Shown piece after piece: positions 1 through 9,700 of a DNA stretch of 64,000 bases (position 1 is the first letter of the stretch; every line of letters begins with the position of its first letter). The notes beneath the pieces were generated by a model that did not search any database, was not told the DNA's origin, and saw nothing but the letters and a program-made list of their open reading frames with translations. A program made the position numbers and the translations under genes. Source of the stretch: Pedosphaera sp. (GTDB taxonomy: Bacteria; Verrucomicrobiota; Verrucomicrobiia; Limisphaerales; SXQI01); contig JANYDC010000031.1 in NCBI GenBank assembly GCA_025359965.1, forward strand, positions 1-64,000. The letters run 5' to 3'.

Positions 1-729
1 TGCTTCGTCAAAGCTGTCGAGAATACCAATCACGGCCCTGAAATCATTTTATCCCGGGCCGCGCCGGAATTCGTAATCAAACTGTTCCAACTGGAGGTTT
101 CCGAAATAAACGACGGAACGATTGAAATCAAGGCTATTGCCCGGGAACCCGGTTTCCGCACGAAGCTGGCTGTTCATTCTCGTGACGAAAAGGTGGATCC
201 TGTTGGGGCTTGCGTGGGCTTGCGTGGGCAGCGCGTGAAAAACATCGTCCGCGAGTTGAACAACGAAAAAGTCGACATCATCAAGTGGGACGCAAACATC
301 AAGGTGTACGTAACCAACGCGCTTGCGCCTGCCAAACTTAAAACTTTTGAGGTGGATGAGAAGCGCAAAAGAGTGCGCATTCTTGTCGGTGAGGATCAAC
401 TGTCGCTTGCCATCGGGAAGCGCGGACAAAATGCGCGGCTTACCTCCCGCCTGACGGGGTGGCACGTCGACATCGAGCCCGAAATCCAGGAGATCAATGG
501 CTTTGAACAAAAGGTTGCCAAAGCAGTTGAAACTCTTGCAGCGATCCCCGGTCTGACGCGGGAACAGGCTGATCTGCTGGTTCACAAGGGATTCCTGAGC
601 CTTGACGACCTTCTCCAAGTGGATGAGGCAGATCTAGCCAGCATCCCGGAGTTTGCCGAGAACGCACACCCGATTATGGAGGCCATCCAAGCCGAATCCA
701 ATCGTCGTCGTGGTGAGAAAACAATTTGA
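1..729 (+). CDS. nusA: Transcription termination/antitermination factor NusA, C-terminal part (5' end outside window)
   Basis: NusA binds RNA polymerase and nascent RNA and controls pausing, termination and antitermination. The frame is open from base 1, so about 242 C-terminal codons are visible and the start lies upstream of the window. The visible part begins near the end of the S1/KH1 region (SRAAPEFVIKLF, then AIAREPGFRTKLAV) and contains the NusA signature DPVGACVGLRGQRVKNI and the KH2 stretch ending in LAIGKRGQNARL. A helix-hairpin-helix-like tail follows (IPGLTREQADLLVHKGFLSL). It precedes infB by 93 bases on the same strand, the usual nusA-infB order of bacteria. Identification is firm; only the N-terminus is missing. 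Confidence 0.96.
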   Translation, partial: CFVKAVENTNHGPEIILSRAAPEFVIKLFQLEVSEINDGTIEIKAIAREPGFRTKLAVHSRDEKVDPVGACVGLRGQRVKNIVRELNNEKVDIIKWDANIKVYVTNALAPAKLKTFEVDEKRKRVRILVGEDQLSLAIGKRGQNARLTSRLTGWHVDIEPEIQEINGFEQKVAKAVETLAAIPGLTREQADLLVHKGFLSLDDLLQVDEADLASIPEFAENAHPIMEAIQAESNRRRGEKTI

Positions 730-822
730 TAGAATGACTTTGAAGTAAGGTTGGTATGAAAACCGAATACCTGCGCGGAGTATGACCTCGCACCTTACCA
801 GCCTGTCTGCAGAAAAAGAATT

Positions 823-3483
823 ATGCCCGTCCGTATTTACGACATTGCCAAGAAATTGGGTTTGGAAAGCAAAGATGTTATTGCCAAAGCCAAGGAACTC
901 GGCATTACTGCAGCCAAGGTCCCATCCAGCTCGCTCGACAAGATAACAGCAGAGTTCTTGGAGGAACGAATGGGAGGTCGTGCTCCTGCTGCTGAGGCTC
1001 CGAAAGCAGTTGAAGCGGTCATCATTGTAAAAACGCACGAACCTGAGCCTGTGCAAGTTGTGGCGCAACCACCAGTTCAGACCTTCAAACCGGTTGACAT
1101 TGAAACTCCCGTCTTACCTGTCATTGCTCCTGAACCCGAGCACATTGCAATAGTCGCTCCGGCACCGGCTCCTCTAGTGACACAAGGATCTCAACCCGAG
1201 CCCGTTAAGGTAATCACTCCATTACCTGAGTCCGTTCAAAAACCAATTTCTCCAACCGCACCCGAGCCGACACCTGCTCCTATTTTGACCCCAAACACAG
1301 CAGTGGTCCACGTTGATCACGCTCCGAAAACCGCTGAACCGCCATCGCCGGTCGCTCCAGCACCCAAACCGCAGCTGGGAGATTTGGTGGGCCGAGTTGT
1401 TCTGCCTCCTAAGCCAGGCCCACGCACGACGGAAAAGGCCGGATCTGCTAAACCGCCTCCTCCACGGCCCGCGCAGACTGGACAACGTCCATTCGACAAC
1501 CGCGGACAGCAGGGCCAAGTTGGAGGCGGAGCGCGGCCGGGTCAGAACTGGGGCAACCGTGGTCCGCAAGGCCAGGGCTTCCAAGCTCGTCCCGGACAGC
1601 AACAAGGTGCTCGCCCAGGCTCCTCCCAACAGGGTGGCGGGCGTGGCGAACCTGCCCGTCCCCCCTCCGACCCCCGCTTTACCGCTCCCGCAAACGCTAA
1701 GATCATTTCGCTAAAGCCCCCCATTGTAGTGCGTGATCTGGCCGAAAAATTGGGCAAAAAACCGTTCCAACTTATTGCTGATTTGATGGAGTTGGGCGTT
1801 TTTGCCAACGTCAACCAGGCCATCGATGAGACTGTGGCGGTCAAATTGGCCGGTAAACACGGCTTCAAATTTGAGGCCGAAAAACGTGATCGCGGCGCAG
1901 GTCAGGTTCATGCCACGGTCCGTAAAGTCGATTTGGATGATGATAAGCCTGAGGATTTGAAGCCTCGCGCTCCAGTCGTTACGATCATGGGCCATGTCGA
2001 CCACGGCAAGACCACGTTGCTGGATGTCATTCGCAAAGCAAGCGTGGCCAGCGGTGAGGCGGGAGGAATCACTCAGCATATCGGTGCGTACACCATTTCG
2101 ATTCCGCACCCTGAAAATCCTGCCAATCTCCAGCAAATTACATTTCTCGACACGCCTGGTCACGCAGCTTTCAGTTCAATGCGCGCACGCGGTGCCAATG
2201 TAACGGACATCGTCGTGCTGGTGGTGGCCGCCAACGACGGTGTGATGCCCCAGACTCTGGAGGCTCTCAGCCATGCTCAGGCAGCCAAAGTACCTATAAT
2301 TGTGGCGGTCAACAAATGTGACCACCCAAGCGCGAATCCTATGCGCGTGCGCCAGCAATTGCAGGACAGGGGCCTGGTTTGCGAGGAGTGGGGTGGTGAA
2401 ACCATCTTCGTGGATACTTCAGCCTTGGCCAAGCAGGGTATCGACAAACTGCTCCAGATGATCGTGCTTCAGGCCGAAGTATTGGAACTCAAGGCCAATC
2501 CCGGACGCAGAGCCAAAGGAAATGTAATTGAATCCGGTCTCGAACCTGGAGGACCCACCGCGACTGTGCTCGTGCGCAAAGGAACTCTTCGTCTCGGCGA
2601 TATTGTTATTTGCGGGCCTTTCTACGGCAAAGTTAGGGCGTTAATTAACGAGGAGGGCAACCGCTTAGAAGAAGCAGGCCCCTCCGTCGCCGTTAAATTG
2701 TTGGGACTCAATGGTGTTCCCGAAGCCGGTGTGGAATTTGCGGTTCTTGAAAACGAGAAAGCAGCACGCGCTTTGGCTGAGGAACGTGAAATGGAGGGAC
2801 GCGCCCTTGAGAATGAGCGCCAGCCCCGGATGACCATGGAAAGCTTCTTCCACGCCTTGAACAAGGATGGGGAAAAAGTGATGAAAGTGGTGGTCAAAGC
2901 CGATACTCAGGGTTCGGTTGAAGCCATTGTTGAAGCACTTAGGAAGATTGAATCCACCAAGGTTAGCCTGGATATCATTCACGACGCAGTCGGAACCATT
3001 ACCACTTCCGATGTGTCGTTGGCTTCGGCCTCAAAAGCAGTCGTTCTTGGTTTCCATACCCGTATCGATAACGGAGTTTCGGCGGCAGCGAAGCGCGAGG
3101 GTGTGCAGATCAAGCTTTACGCGATTATTTACGAGCTCATTGATCAGGTCAAAGAAGCCATGGCTGGTCTGCTTGATCCATTGTTGAAGGAAGTCGTGGT
3201 CGGTACCGCCGAAGTTCGTAAAGTGTTCGAACTTTCCAAGGGTGGAAACGTTGCGGGTTGCTTTGTCACCAACGGTAGGTTGGTTAAGGGCAAGATGAGG
3301 GTCAATCGTCGCAAGGGCCTCATCTACGAAGGGCTTTCGCAATCGCTGCGGCGATTCCAGGACGAGGTTAACGAGGTTCGTTCCGGCATGGAATGCGGTA
3401 TCCGGTTGGACGGCTTTGATGACTATCAGGTGGGTGACACCATCGAGTGCTACACGGTGGAAAAATTTGTCCAGACGCTGTAA
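823..3483 (+). CDS. infB: Translation initiation factor IF-2
   Basis: IF-2 is the GTPase that brings initiator fMet-tRNA to the 30S subunit and drives subunit joining. The 886-aa protein opens with an IF2_N helical domain ([19 protein letters not shown]). A long low-complexity linker rich in Pro, Ala, Glu and then Gly/Arg/Gln (about residues 55-285) follows, then a second IF2_N-like domain ([20 protein letters not shown]). The G domain has G1 GHVDHGKT at 390-397, G3 DTPGH and G4 NKCD, followed by the C-terminal beta-barrel domains. The length is typical for IF-2 with an extended linker. The ATG at 823 directly starts the conserved IF2_N sequence. It lies between nusA and rbfA in the translation operon. 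Confidence 0.98.
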   Translation: MPVRIYDIAKKLGLESKDVIAKAKELGITAAKVPSSSLDKITAEFLEERMGGRAPAAEAPKAVEAVIIVKTHEPEPVQVVAQPPVQTFKPVDIETPVLPVIAPEPEHIAIVAPAPAPLVTQGSQPEPVKVITPLPESVQKPISPTAPEPTPAPILTPNTAVVHVDHAPKTAEPPSPVAPAPKPQLGDLVGRVVLPPKPGPRTTEKAGSAKPPPPRPAQTGQRPFDNRGQQGQVGGGARPGQNWGNRGPQGQGFQARPGQQQGARPGSSQQGGGRGEPARPPSDPRFTAPANAKIISLKPPIVVRDLAEKLGKKPFQLIADLMELGVFANVNQAIDETVAVKLAGKHGFKFEAEKRDRGAGQVHATVRKVDLDDDKPEDLKPRAPVVTIMGHVDHGKTTLLDVIRKASVASGEAGGITQHIGAYTISIPHPENPANLQQITFLDTPGHAAFSSMRARGANVTDIVVLVVAANDGVMPQTLEALSHAQAAKVPIIVAVNKCDHPSANPMRVRQQLQDRGLVCEEWGGETIFVDTSALAKQGIDKLLQMIVLQAEVLELKANPGRRAKGNVIESGLEPGGPTATVLVRKGTLRLGDIVICGPFYGKVRALINEEGNRLEEAGPSVAVKLLGLNGVPEAGVEFAVLENEKAARALAEEREMEGRALENERQPRMTMESFFHALNKDGEKVMKVVVKADTQGSVEAIVEALRKIESTKVSLDIIHDAVGTITTSDVSLASASKAVVLGFHTRIDNGVSAAAKREGVQIKLYAIIYELIDQVKEAMAGLLDPLLKEVVVGTAEVRKVFELSKGGNVAGCFVTNGRLVKGKMRVNRRKGLIYEGLSQSLRRFQDEVNEVRSGMECGIRLDGFDDYQVGDTIECYTVEKFVQTL

Positions 3484-3519
3484 AGAAGCGGTGCTTCCTT
3501 ATAGAACCAAACAATCTCG

Positions 3520-3906
3520 ATGCAGTCCCTCCGACTCCAGCGTGTCCAAGAGTTATTGAAGCGTGCCATTGGCGAGGTCATCCGGCGTGAAGTGCCGATT
3601 GACAAGGTCGGCGTGGTCACAGTCAACGATGTCAGCGTGTCTAGCGATCTGCATTCCGCCACTGTCTTCATTGGCGTAATTGGTAAAGATTATCATAAGA
3701 GGGACGCGCTAAAGTTGCTGAACCATGACCGAAAACGACTCCAAACCCTGGTGGGTCGCGAAATCGTCTTGAAGTATACGCCGCAGCTCAAGTTTATAGC
3801 TGACGATTCAGTTCCTCGTGGAGACCGTGTTTTGAAGATCTTGGAAGACTTGGAGAAAGCCAATCCAACGCCCTCATTTGATGAAAAGCCACCCGAAGAT
3901 CATTGA
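3520..3906 (+). CDS. rbfA: 30S ribosome-binding factor A
   Basis: RbfA is a small KH-fold factor needed for late 30S maturation and 16S rRNA 5'-end processing. The 128-aa product matches the family along its length: an N-terminal helix (RLQRVQELLKRAIGEVIRRE), the strand region VTVNDVSVSSDLHSATVFI, and the C-terminal TPQLKFIADDSVPRGDRV that precedes the last helix. It starts 36 bases after infB. Its 3' end overlaps the start of the next gene by 26 bases, which points to translational coupling. The infB-rbfA-nrnA-truB-ribF order is a classic operon and supports the call. Confidence 0.95.
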   Translation: MQSLRLQRVQELLKRAIGEVIRREVPIDKVGVVTVNDVSVSSDLHSATVFIGVIGKDYHKRDALKLLNHDRKRLQTLVGREIVLKYTPQLKFIADDSVPRGDRVLKILEDLEKANPTPSFDEKPPEDH

Positions 3907-4864
3907 TCGCATCATCTCTGCGATTCGCGAGAGTAAGACCATATGTATCGTCGGGCATGTTCGCCCTGATGGAGATTGTATCGGCTCGCAGTTGGGGTTG
4001 TCGCTTGCATTGATGGCCGAAGGCAAGGAAGTCACCTGTTGGAATCAGGATCCGGTGCCTTCCAAACTTAGATTTTTGGATGAAGGACGAATTGTTGGCA
4101 CACCAAAAATGAATCGAGAGTTCGATTTGGTGATAGCCACAGACGCTGCCAGTTTTGAACGTTTGGGGAAGGTCGGAGTCAGCATTGCCAAGCGCGGACT
4201 TTTCATCAACATTGACCATCACGCCAGCAACACCCGCTACGCCGATATTAACTGGATTTCACCCAGGGAACCTTCCACCGGTGAGCTTATTTTCCGACTG
4301 CTCAAAGCGGCGGGCTGGCCCATAACTCCCCAGATTTCAAACTGTCTTTTTACTGCGGTGTCAACCGATACGGGGTCTTTTCAGTACCCTAGCACCAGAC
4401 CCAGCACATATCAGGTGGCCGGCGAGTTAGTAAAACGAGGCGCTGATTTGGCAAAGATATGTGACGAGGTCTACCAATCCTTTCCTCTTGGGCGCGTCCG
4501 TCTCTTGCGCCACATGTACAATAAATTTCGCCTGGCCTACGACAACCAGATCGCCTATTTCTGGCTCAAGAAGAGCGACTATACTCGAACTGGTTCCACC
4601 ACAGATGACAGCGAGGGGTTGATCGATCATATCCGAGCCATTGAACCCGTCGTGGTCGCAATAGTGTTTGAGGAGATGGAGGAGGGTATGACTCGAATCA
4701 GCCTGCGCTCGAAAAATCCTGAAGTAAACGTTAACGAGATCGCAGGCATTTTTGGCGGCGGCGGACATCACGCTGCTGCGGGTGCGCGAATCGAAGGCAC
4801 ACCTCCCTCAGTTCAGCGGCGGGTATTGAAAGCGGTTAAAACCGCGCTGGCCGCCAGAAAATAA
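3881..4864 (+). CDS. nrnA: DHH-family oligoribonuclease / pAp phosphatase (NrnA-like)
   Basis: NrnA-type enzymes degrade very short RNA oligomers (nanoRNA) and dephosphorylate 3'-phosphoadenosine 5'-phosphate. The 327-aa protein has the DHH phosphoesterase motifs: GHVRPDGDCIGS at about 25-36, TDAAS near 88, and the name-giving DHH at 112-114 (NIDHHASN). The C-terminal DHHA1 domain ends in the glycine/histidine motif GGGGHHAAAGA that binds substrate. I chose the ATG at 3881, inside the end of rbfA; a TTG one codon upstream is also possible. It is followed after 5 bases by truB. The placement between rbfA and truB is the common one in many phyla. Confidence 0.93.
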   Translation: MKSHPKIIDRIISAIRESKTICIVGHVRPDGDCIGSQLGLSLALMAEGKEVTCWNQDPVPSKLRFLDEGRIVGTPKMNREFDLVIATDAASFERLGKVGVSIAKRGLFINIDHHASNTRYADINWISPREPSTGELIFRLLKAAGWPITPQISNCLFTAVSTDTGSFQYPSTRPSTYQVAGELVKRGADLAKICDEVYQSFPLGRVRLLRHMYNKFRLAYDNQIAYFWLKKSDYTRTGSTTDDSEGLIDHIRAIEPVVVAIVFEEMEEGMTRISLRSKNPEVNVNEIAGIFGGGGHHAAAGARIEGTPPSVQRRVLKAVKTALAARK

Positions 4865-4869
4865 GAAGC

Positions 4870-5586
4870 ATGCATACATTTGACGCCCTGGATGGGGCTC
4901 TTCTAATCGACAAGCCTTCCGGCCCAACTTCTCACGATGTGGTGGCCATGATTCGCCGCAAGTTTAACATTGATAAGGTTGGGCACTGCGGAACCCTTGA
5001 TCCTCAGGCTACCGGCCTTTTGATCATTGTGCTTGGACGCGCCACCAAGTTGTCCGAGAAACTAATGGCTTCGGACAAGGTTTACGAAGGTCTGATCAAA
5101 TTCGGCGAATCTACCGACAGTTACGATGCTGATGGGCAACTGGTCAGTTCCTTGCCTGTTCCTCCTATGACGGTTGAGGAATTGAACGAGGCGGGAACCT
5201 CCTTTTTAGGCGATCAAATGCAAATCCCGCCCATGGTTTCCGCAGTTAAAATGGGCGGAGTGCCTTTGTACAAACTTGCCCGCAAAGGCATTGAAGTGGA
5301 ACGCAAACCAAGGCTCATTCATATTTACACCTTCCGTTTTTCGGAATACACCGAACCTCTGGGCCGTTTTAAGCTGGCCTGCACCAAGGGAACTTATGTG
5401 CGGAGCGTGGCACATGAGTTAGGTCAAAAACTCGGTTGTGGTGCGCATTTGGCCACCCTCCGACGCAGTGCCTCGGGTCGTTTCGACGTGGCTGATGCGG
5501 CAAAGCTGGACGATCTGTTGAAAATGTCCATCGATGAAGTACAAAAACGGGTTATCCCGTTCCTTAAGCTTTCCACCATGGAGTGA
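4870..5586 (+). CDS. truB: tRNA pseudouridine(55) synthase
   Basis: TruB isomerises U55 in the T-loop of tRNAs to pseudouridine. The 238-aa protein begins with the family's substrate-binding segment LLIDKPSGPTSHDVV. It has the catalytic motif GTLDPQATGLL, with the nucleophilic aspartate at about residue 44, and later the KGTYVRSVAHELG motif. It lacks a long C-terminal PUA extension, so it belongs to the shorter bacterial forms. It starts 5 bases after nrnA and ends 7 bases before ribF, so the three are cotranscribed. Confidence 0.96.
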   Translation: MHTFDALDGALLIDKPSGPTSHDVVAMIRRKFNIDKVGHCGTLDPQATGLLIIVLGRATKLSEKLMASDKVYEGLIKFGESTDSYDADGQLVSSLPVPPMTVEELNEAGTSFLGDQMQIPPMVSAVKMGGVPLYKLARKGIEVERKPRLIHIYTFRFSEYTEPLGRFKLACTKGTYVRSVAHELGQKLGCGAHLATLRRSASGRFDVADAAKLDDLLKMSIDEVQKRVIPFLKLSTME

Positions 5587-5593
5587 TTGCGTC

Positions 5594-6517
5594 ATGAACG
5601 TGATTCGATCAGCCGGTGAGCTTCATGCCTCAAATCGACCGGTCAGCATCGCTATTGGCGTCTTCGACGGTGTTCACCGGGGCCATCAGGCAGTTTTGAA
5701 CGAAGCCTTGCGCGAGGCTCGTTTGTTGAATGGACTGGCTGTGGCGGTGACCTTTGATCGGCATCCTAATGCGGTGGTGGCTCCCGCCAGGACGCCGCCA
5801 TCCATACAGACCATCTCCCAAAAACTCCGGGCGATCAGCCTCCTCGGTTTTGATGCGACCCTTCTTCTGGAGTTTAACGAATCCCTGAGTGCAATCACTG
5901 GCGAGGATTTTATCCGCAGTTTGGCTGCCGATTTTGTCAGCATGAAAAACGTTTCAGTGGGCGAAGGCTTTACCTTTGGCCACAAACGAAGTGGTGATGT
6001 CGCATTGTTAAGTGGCCTCGGCGCAAGTTTAGGCTTCAACGTGGATGAACTGGCTCCTTTATCTTTCGCCGGGCAGATTATCAGCAGTACACGAATTCGT
6101 GAGGAGGTTAGGGGCGGAAATCTCAACGCTTCTTCCGATATGATGGGCCGTCCTTACGCAATAGAAGGAGATGTTGGGAGAGGTGATCGAATCGGGCATC
6201 AATTGGGCTTTCCGACGGCTAATATTCAGACGGCTGGTTTGGTGCTTCCTCCCAATGGAGTTTATGCTGCACTGGTGGATGGTGCCCCTGCCGTAATGAA
6301 CATCGGAGTGCGTCCATCATTGACCAACATCAAGCAGGTGTTGCGCGTTGAAGTTCATTTTCTGGATTTTGAGGGCGATCTTTACGGCAATATTTTGGAG
6401 GTCACACCGGTACAAAAGCTCCGCGAAGAACAACGTTTTGGATCGTTGGAAGACTTGCGAACTCAAATTGACCGCGACATCCAGCGCACCCGCAAGGTTT
6501 TGGAGAAATCCAAGTAA
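5594..6517 (+). CDS. ribF: Bifunctional riboflavin kinase / FAD synthetase
   Basis: RibF phosphorylates riboflavin to FMN and adenylates FMN to FAD. The N-terminal nucleotidyltransferase half shows GVFDGVHRGHQAVL (HxGH-like motif at about 28-31) and a later STRIREEV segment. The C-terminal riboflavin kinase half has GHQLGFPTANIQ and the NIGVRPSL and EVHFLDFEGDLYG stretches. The open frame extends 20 codons further upstream into truB, but the ATG at 5594 lies just behind the truB stop and directly precedes the conserved start, giving 307 aa, the family's normal size. It is the last gene of the translation operon in this window; rpsO and pnp do not follow. Confidence 0.95.
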   Translation: MNVIRSAGELHASNRPVSIAIGVFDGVHRGHQAVLNEALREARLLNGLAVAVTFDRHPNAVVAPARTPPSIQTISQKLRAISLLGFDATLLLEFNESLSAITGEDFIRSLAADFVSMKNVSVGEGFTFGHKRSGDVALLSGLGASLGFNVDELAPLSFAGQIISSTRIREEVRGGNLNASSDMMGRPYAIEGDVGRGDRIGHQLGFPTANIQTAGLVLPPNGVYAALVDGAPAVMNIGVRPSLTNIKQVLRVEVHFLDFEGDLYGNILEVTPVQKLREEQRFGSLEDLRTQIDRDIQRTRKVLEKSK

Positions 6518-6799
6518 TCCAGCAAGGAGCCATCTCATTCGCATGTTCCGGGCGACGAGTGTTCGTGAAATGTTCGTTCATTCCAGCCAGATGAAATTAC
6601 GGATGAGGTCAGAAATCTGGCGCACACCTAAAGGTCGATTAGAGATGGTTCAGGATTGATTTGGTCCAAAAACCCAAATAGGGTTAAATCGTAGCACAGC
6701 CTTGTTTTTCCGATATTTCCTGCGATTAATGCGGATGAGCATTTTTTGCGAATAATCCTGCCTGATGGTGCGTCACAAACAGGGCAAACCTGAAACTTC

Positions 6800-9700
6800 A
6801 TGTACCTGAAAACTGCTGTCGTCCTGATTCTGACCCTTTTGTTTGGTTCCGCGCGTGCCGCCGACTTAGCACCTAAACTCGTCCTTCAAAAGGGCGATCA
6901 TATTGCATTGGTGGGAGGTGCAATAGCGGACCGATTCCAACACTCCGGCTGGCTCGAATCTCTCATCGTTTCTCGCTATCCCGAGAATCAGTTGGTATTC
7001 CGCAATTTGGCGGTCGCTGGCGATGAGGTGGCGATTCGCCATCGCTCCGAGAATTTTGGTTTGCCCGAGGATTGGCTCAAGCGGGTGCAGGCAGACGTGA
7101 TTTTTGCTTTCTTTGGATTCAATGAATCATTTCAAGGCGAAGCCGGCCTGACCAAGTTCAAGGGTGATCTGGACAAATATTTAAAAGATACGCTGGCTGG
7201 AAATTATTCGGGCAAAGGACATCCGCGCATCGTCTTGTTCTCATCGGCGGCCAACGAGAAACATCAGGATCCAAATTTTCCAGATCCAACCGCGAACAAT
7301 GCCCGCATTGTGATTTACAGCAAGGCCATGGCAGAGGTTGCGGCGCAGAACGGAGTGCTATTTGTTGATCTTTACGAACCTTCAGCCAAGTTGTTCGCAG
7401 CCGCATCGACTAAGTCAACCTCCCTCACGGTCAACGGGATCTATCTGACCAGCGAGGGCGACCGCCAGCTCGCTCCCATTATTTTCGAGAAAATTTTCGG
7501 CGAACCCGCCCCTGAAGGTGACATATCCAAACTGCGCAGCGCGGTGAATGAGAAAAATGCGGAATGGCACGCGCGCTACCGCACTATCGACGGATACAAC
7601 GTATACGGTGGTCGTTCACAGTTGAGCTTTGAGTCGGGCAAAGGGGGTCCTCAGGTTTCAAACTACCACGTTATGCAGGAGGAGATGAGCCAACGTGATG
7701 TTTTGACAGCTAACCGTGACAAACGCGTTTGGGCTGTGGCCAAAGGCAGTGATTTGGTTCCAGATGAATCAAACCTGCCTCCGGTTACGGAAGTTAAATC
7801 CAATATTCCCGGACCCAACCCTGACAAATCCCATGTGTTCCTTTCTGGTGAGGAAGCCATCAAGAAAATGACGGTTCACTCCGGCATGAAGGTCAATCTA
7901 TTCGCCAGCGAAGATATGTTCCCTGAGTTGGTCAACCCGGTGCAAATGGCTTGGGATACCAGAGGCCGGCTTTGGGTGGCAGCCTGGCTGAACTATCCAG
8001 AGCGTTCCCCAACCAGTAAAACGGGTGATAGCCTGCTGATTTTTGAGGACACCGACGGTGATGGAAAAGCTGATAAATGCACTCACTTCGCTGATGATCT
8101 GAACGGCCCGACTGGCTTTCAGTTTTACAAGGACGGCGTCCTTCTGATTCAAGCTCCCGATGTGTGGTTTCTACGTGATACAGACGGCGATGGAAAAGCC
8201 GATTGGAAGGAACTCATTTTGATGGGATTGGATTCCGCCGACTCGCACCACACGGCCAACGCCATCTGCCTGGATCCCTCTGGCTCGATTTATCTCAGCG
8301 ACGGAGTGTTTCATCGCACACAAATTGAAACGGCAGCGGGTCCGGTGCGTAACAACGACGCTGCTATTTTCCGTTTCGAACCCCGCACTGGAAGCTTTGA
8401 GACTTACATTCCCTACGGTTTTGCCAATCCACACGGAAGAGTGTTTGATTATTGGGGCAACGACATTGTCACTGATGCCACCGGTAACGCCTCGTATTTT
8501 GGACCTGCTTTCAGCGGAAGACTCGACTATCCAGCAAAACACCCGGGCATGCGGGAGTTTTGGAATCGACCTTCACGCCCGTGCCCCGGCACTGGAATCC
8601 TGACGAGTCGCCATTTTCCTGAGGAATTTCAGGGCAATTTCCTGAACCTGAATGTGATCAGTTTTCAGGGCATTTATCGCGTAAAAGTCACGGAGGGAGG
8701 TTCCGGCCTAAAAGGCGAAACCAAGGAAAACCTCATTTCGTCCAGCGATCCAAACTTCCGGCCCATCGCGGTGAGCATCGGACCTGATGGTGCGATTTAC
8801 GTTTGTGACTGGCACAATGCGATTATTGGCCACATGCAGCACCACCTGCGCGATCCGAACCGCAATCACCATTATGGCCGCATCTACCGCATCACCTATC
8901 CCGGCCGGCCTTTGATGAAACCGGTCAGAATCCAAGGCCAGCCGATTCCCGCGCTTTTGGCACTGCTGAAGGAGCCTGAGAACCAGACGCGCGAGCTGGC
9001 CAAAGTGGAGTTGGGCACCCGCAATACCGCTGAGGTATTAGCCGCCTTGAAATCTTGGATTGCTTCCCTCGATAAGCAGGATGCCAGCTATGAGCATCAG
9101 ATGATGGAAGCTCTCTGGGTTCAGGCATGGCACAATGCGGTGGATGCCTCATTGCTCGATCGCATGCTGGCCTCTTCCGAGCCTAATGCCCGCGCAGCCG
9201 CTGGCCGTGTGCTTTGCTACTGGCGTGATCGCGTGCCCAATTCGATCGCCAAGTTCGCCACGCTGGCCGCTGACACCAATCCGCGTGTCCGGCTTGAAGC
9301 AGTTCGTGGCGCGAGTTTTTACCGCGAGTCCGCCGCCGCTGAAGTTGCTTTGGCTGTCCTGAAGCAGCCCATGGATTACTACTTGGATTACACCCTGAAG
9401 GAAACACTTCGCCAGCTTGAGCCCGCATGGCGTTCCGCCATCTCCGAGGGGCGTCCCATTGCCGCCAACAACCCTGCTGGCATTGATTATCTGATCGGCC
9501 GGCTCAGTGTCGCTGAGTTGCTCAAAATGCCTCGCACCCCCAAGGTTTTGGAGTCCGTTCTTCTTCGCAATAGCGTTCAGGATGCTGACCGGTTGGTCGC
9601 TTTGGATGAATTGGCAAATGCCTTAAAGAAAAATCGCGTGGAAACCATTCTTGATCTGGTGGCCTCCCAGATCGATACCGACCTACCCGGAGCTGTGAAT

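Noticed and set aside
6348-6659. 103-codon frame overlapping the end of ribF
   Set aside because: It is out of frame with ribF and carries no recognisable content beyond the ribF stop.
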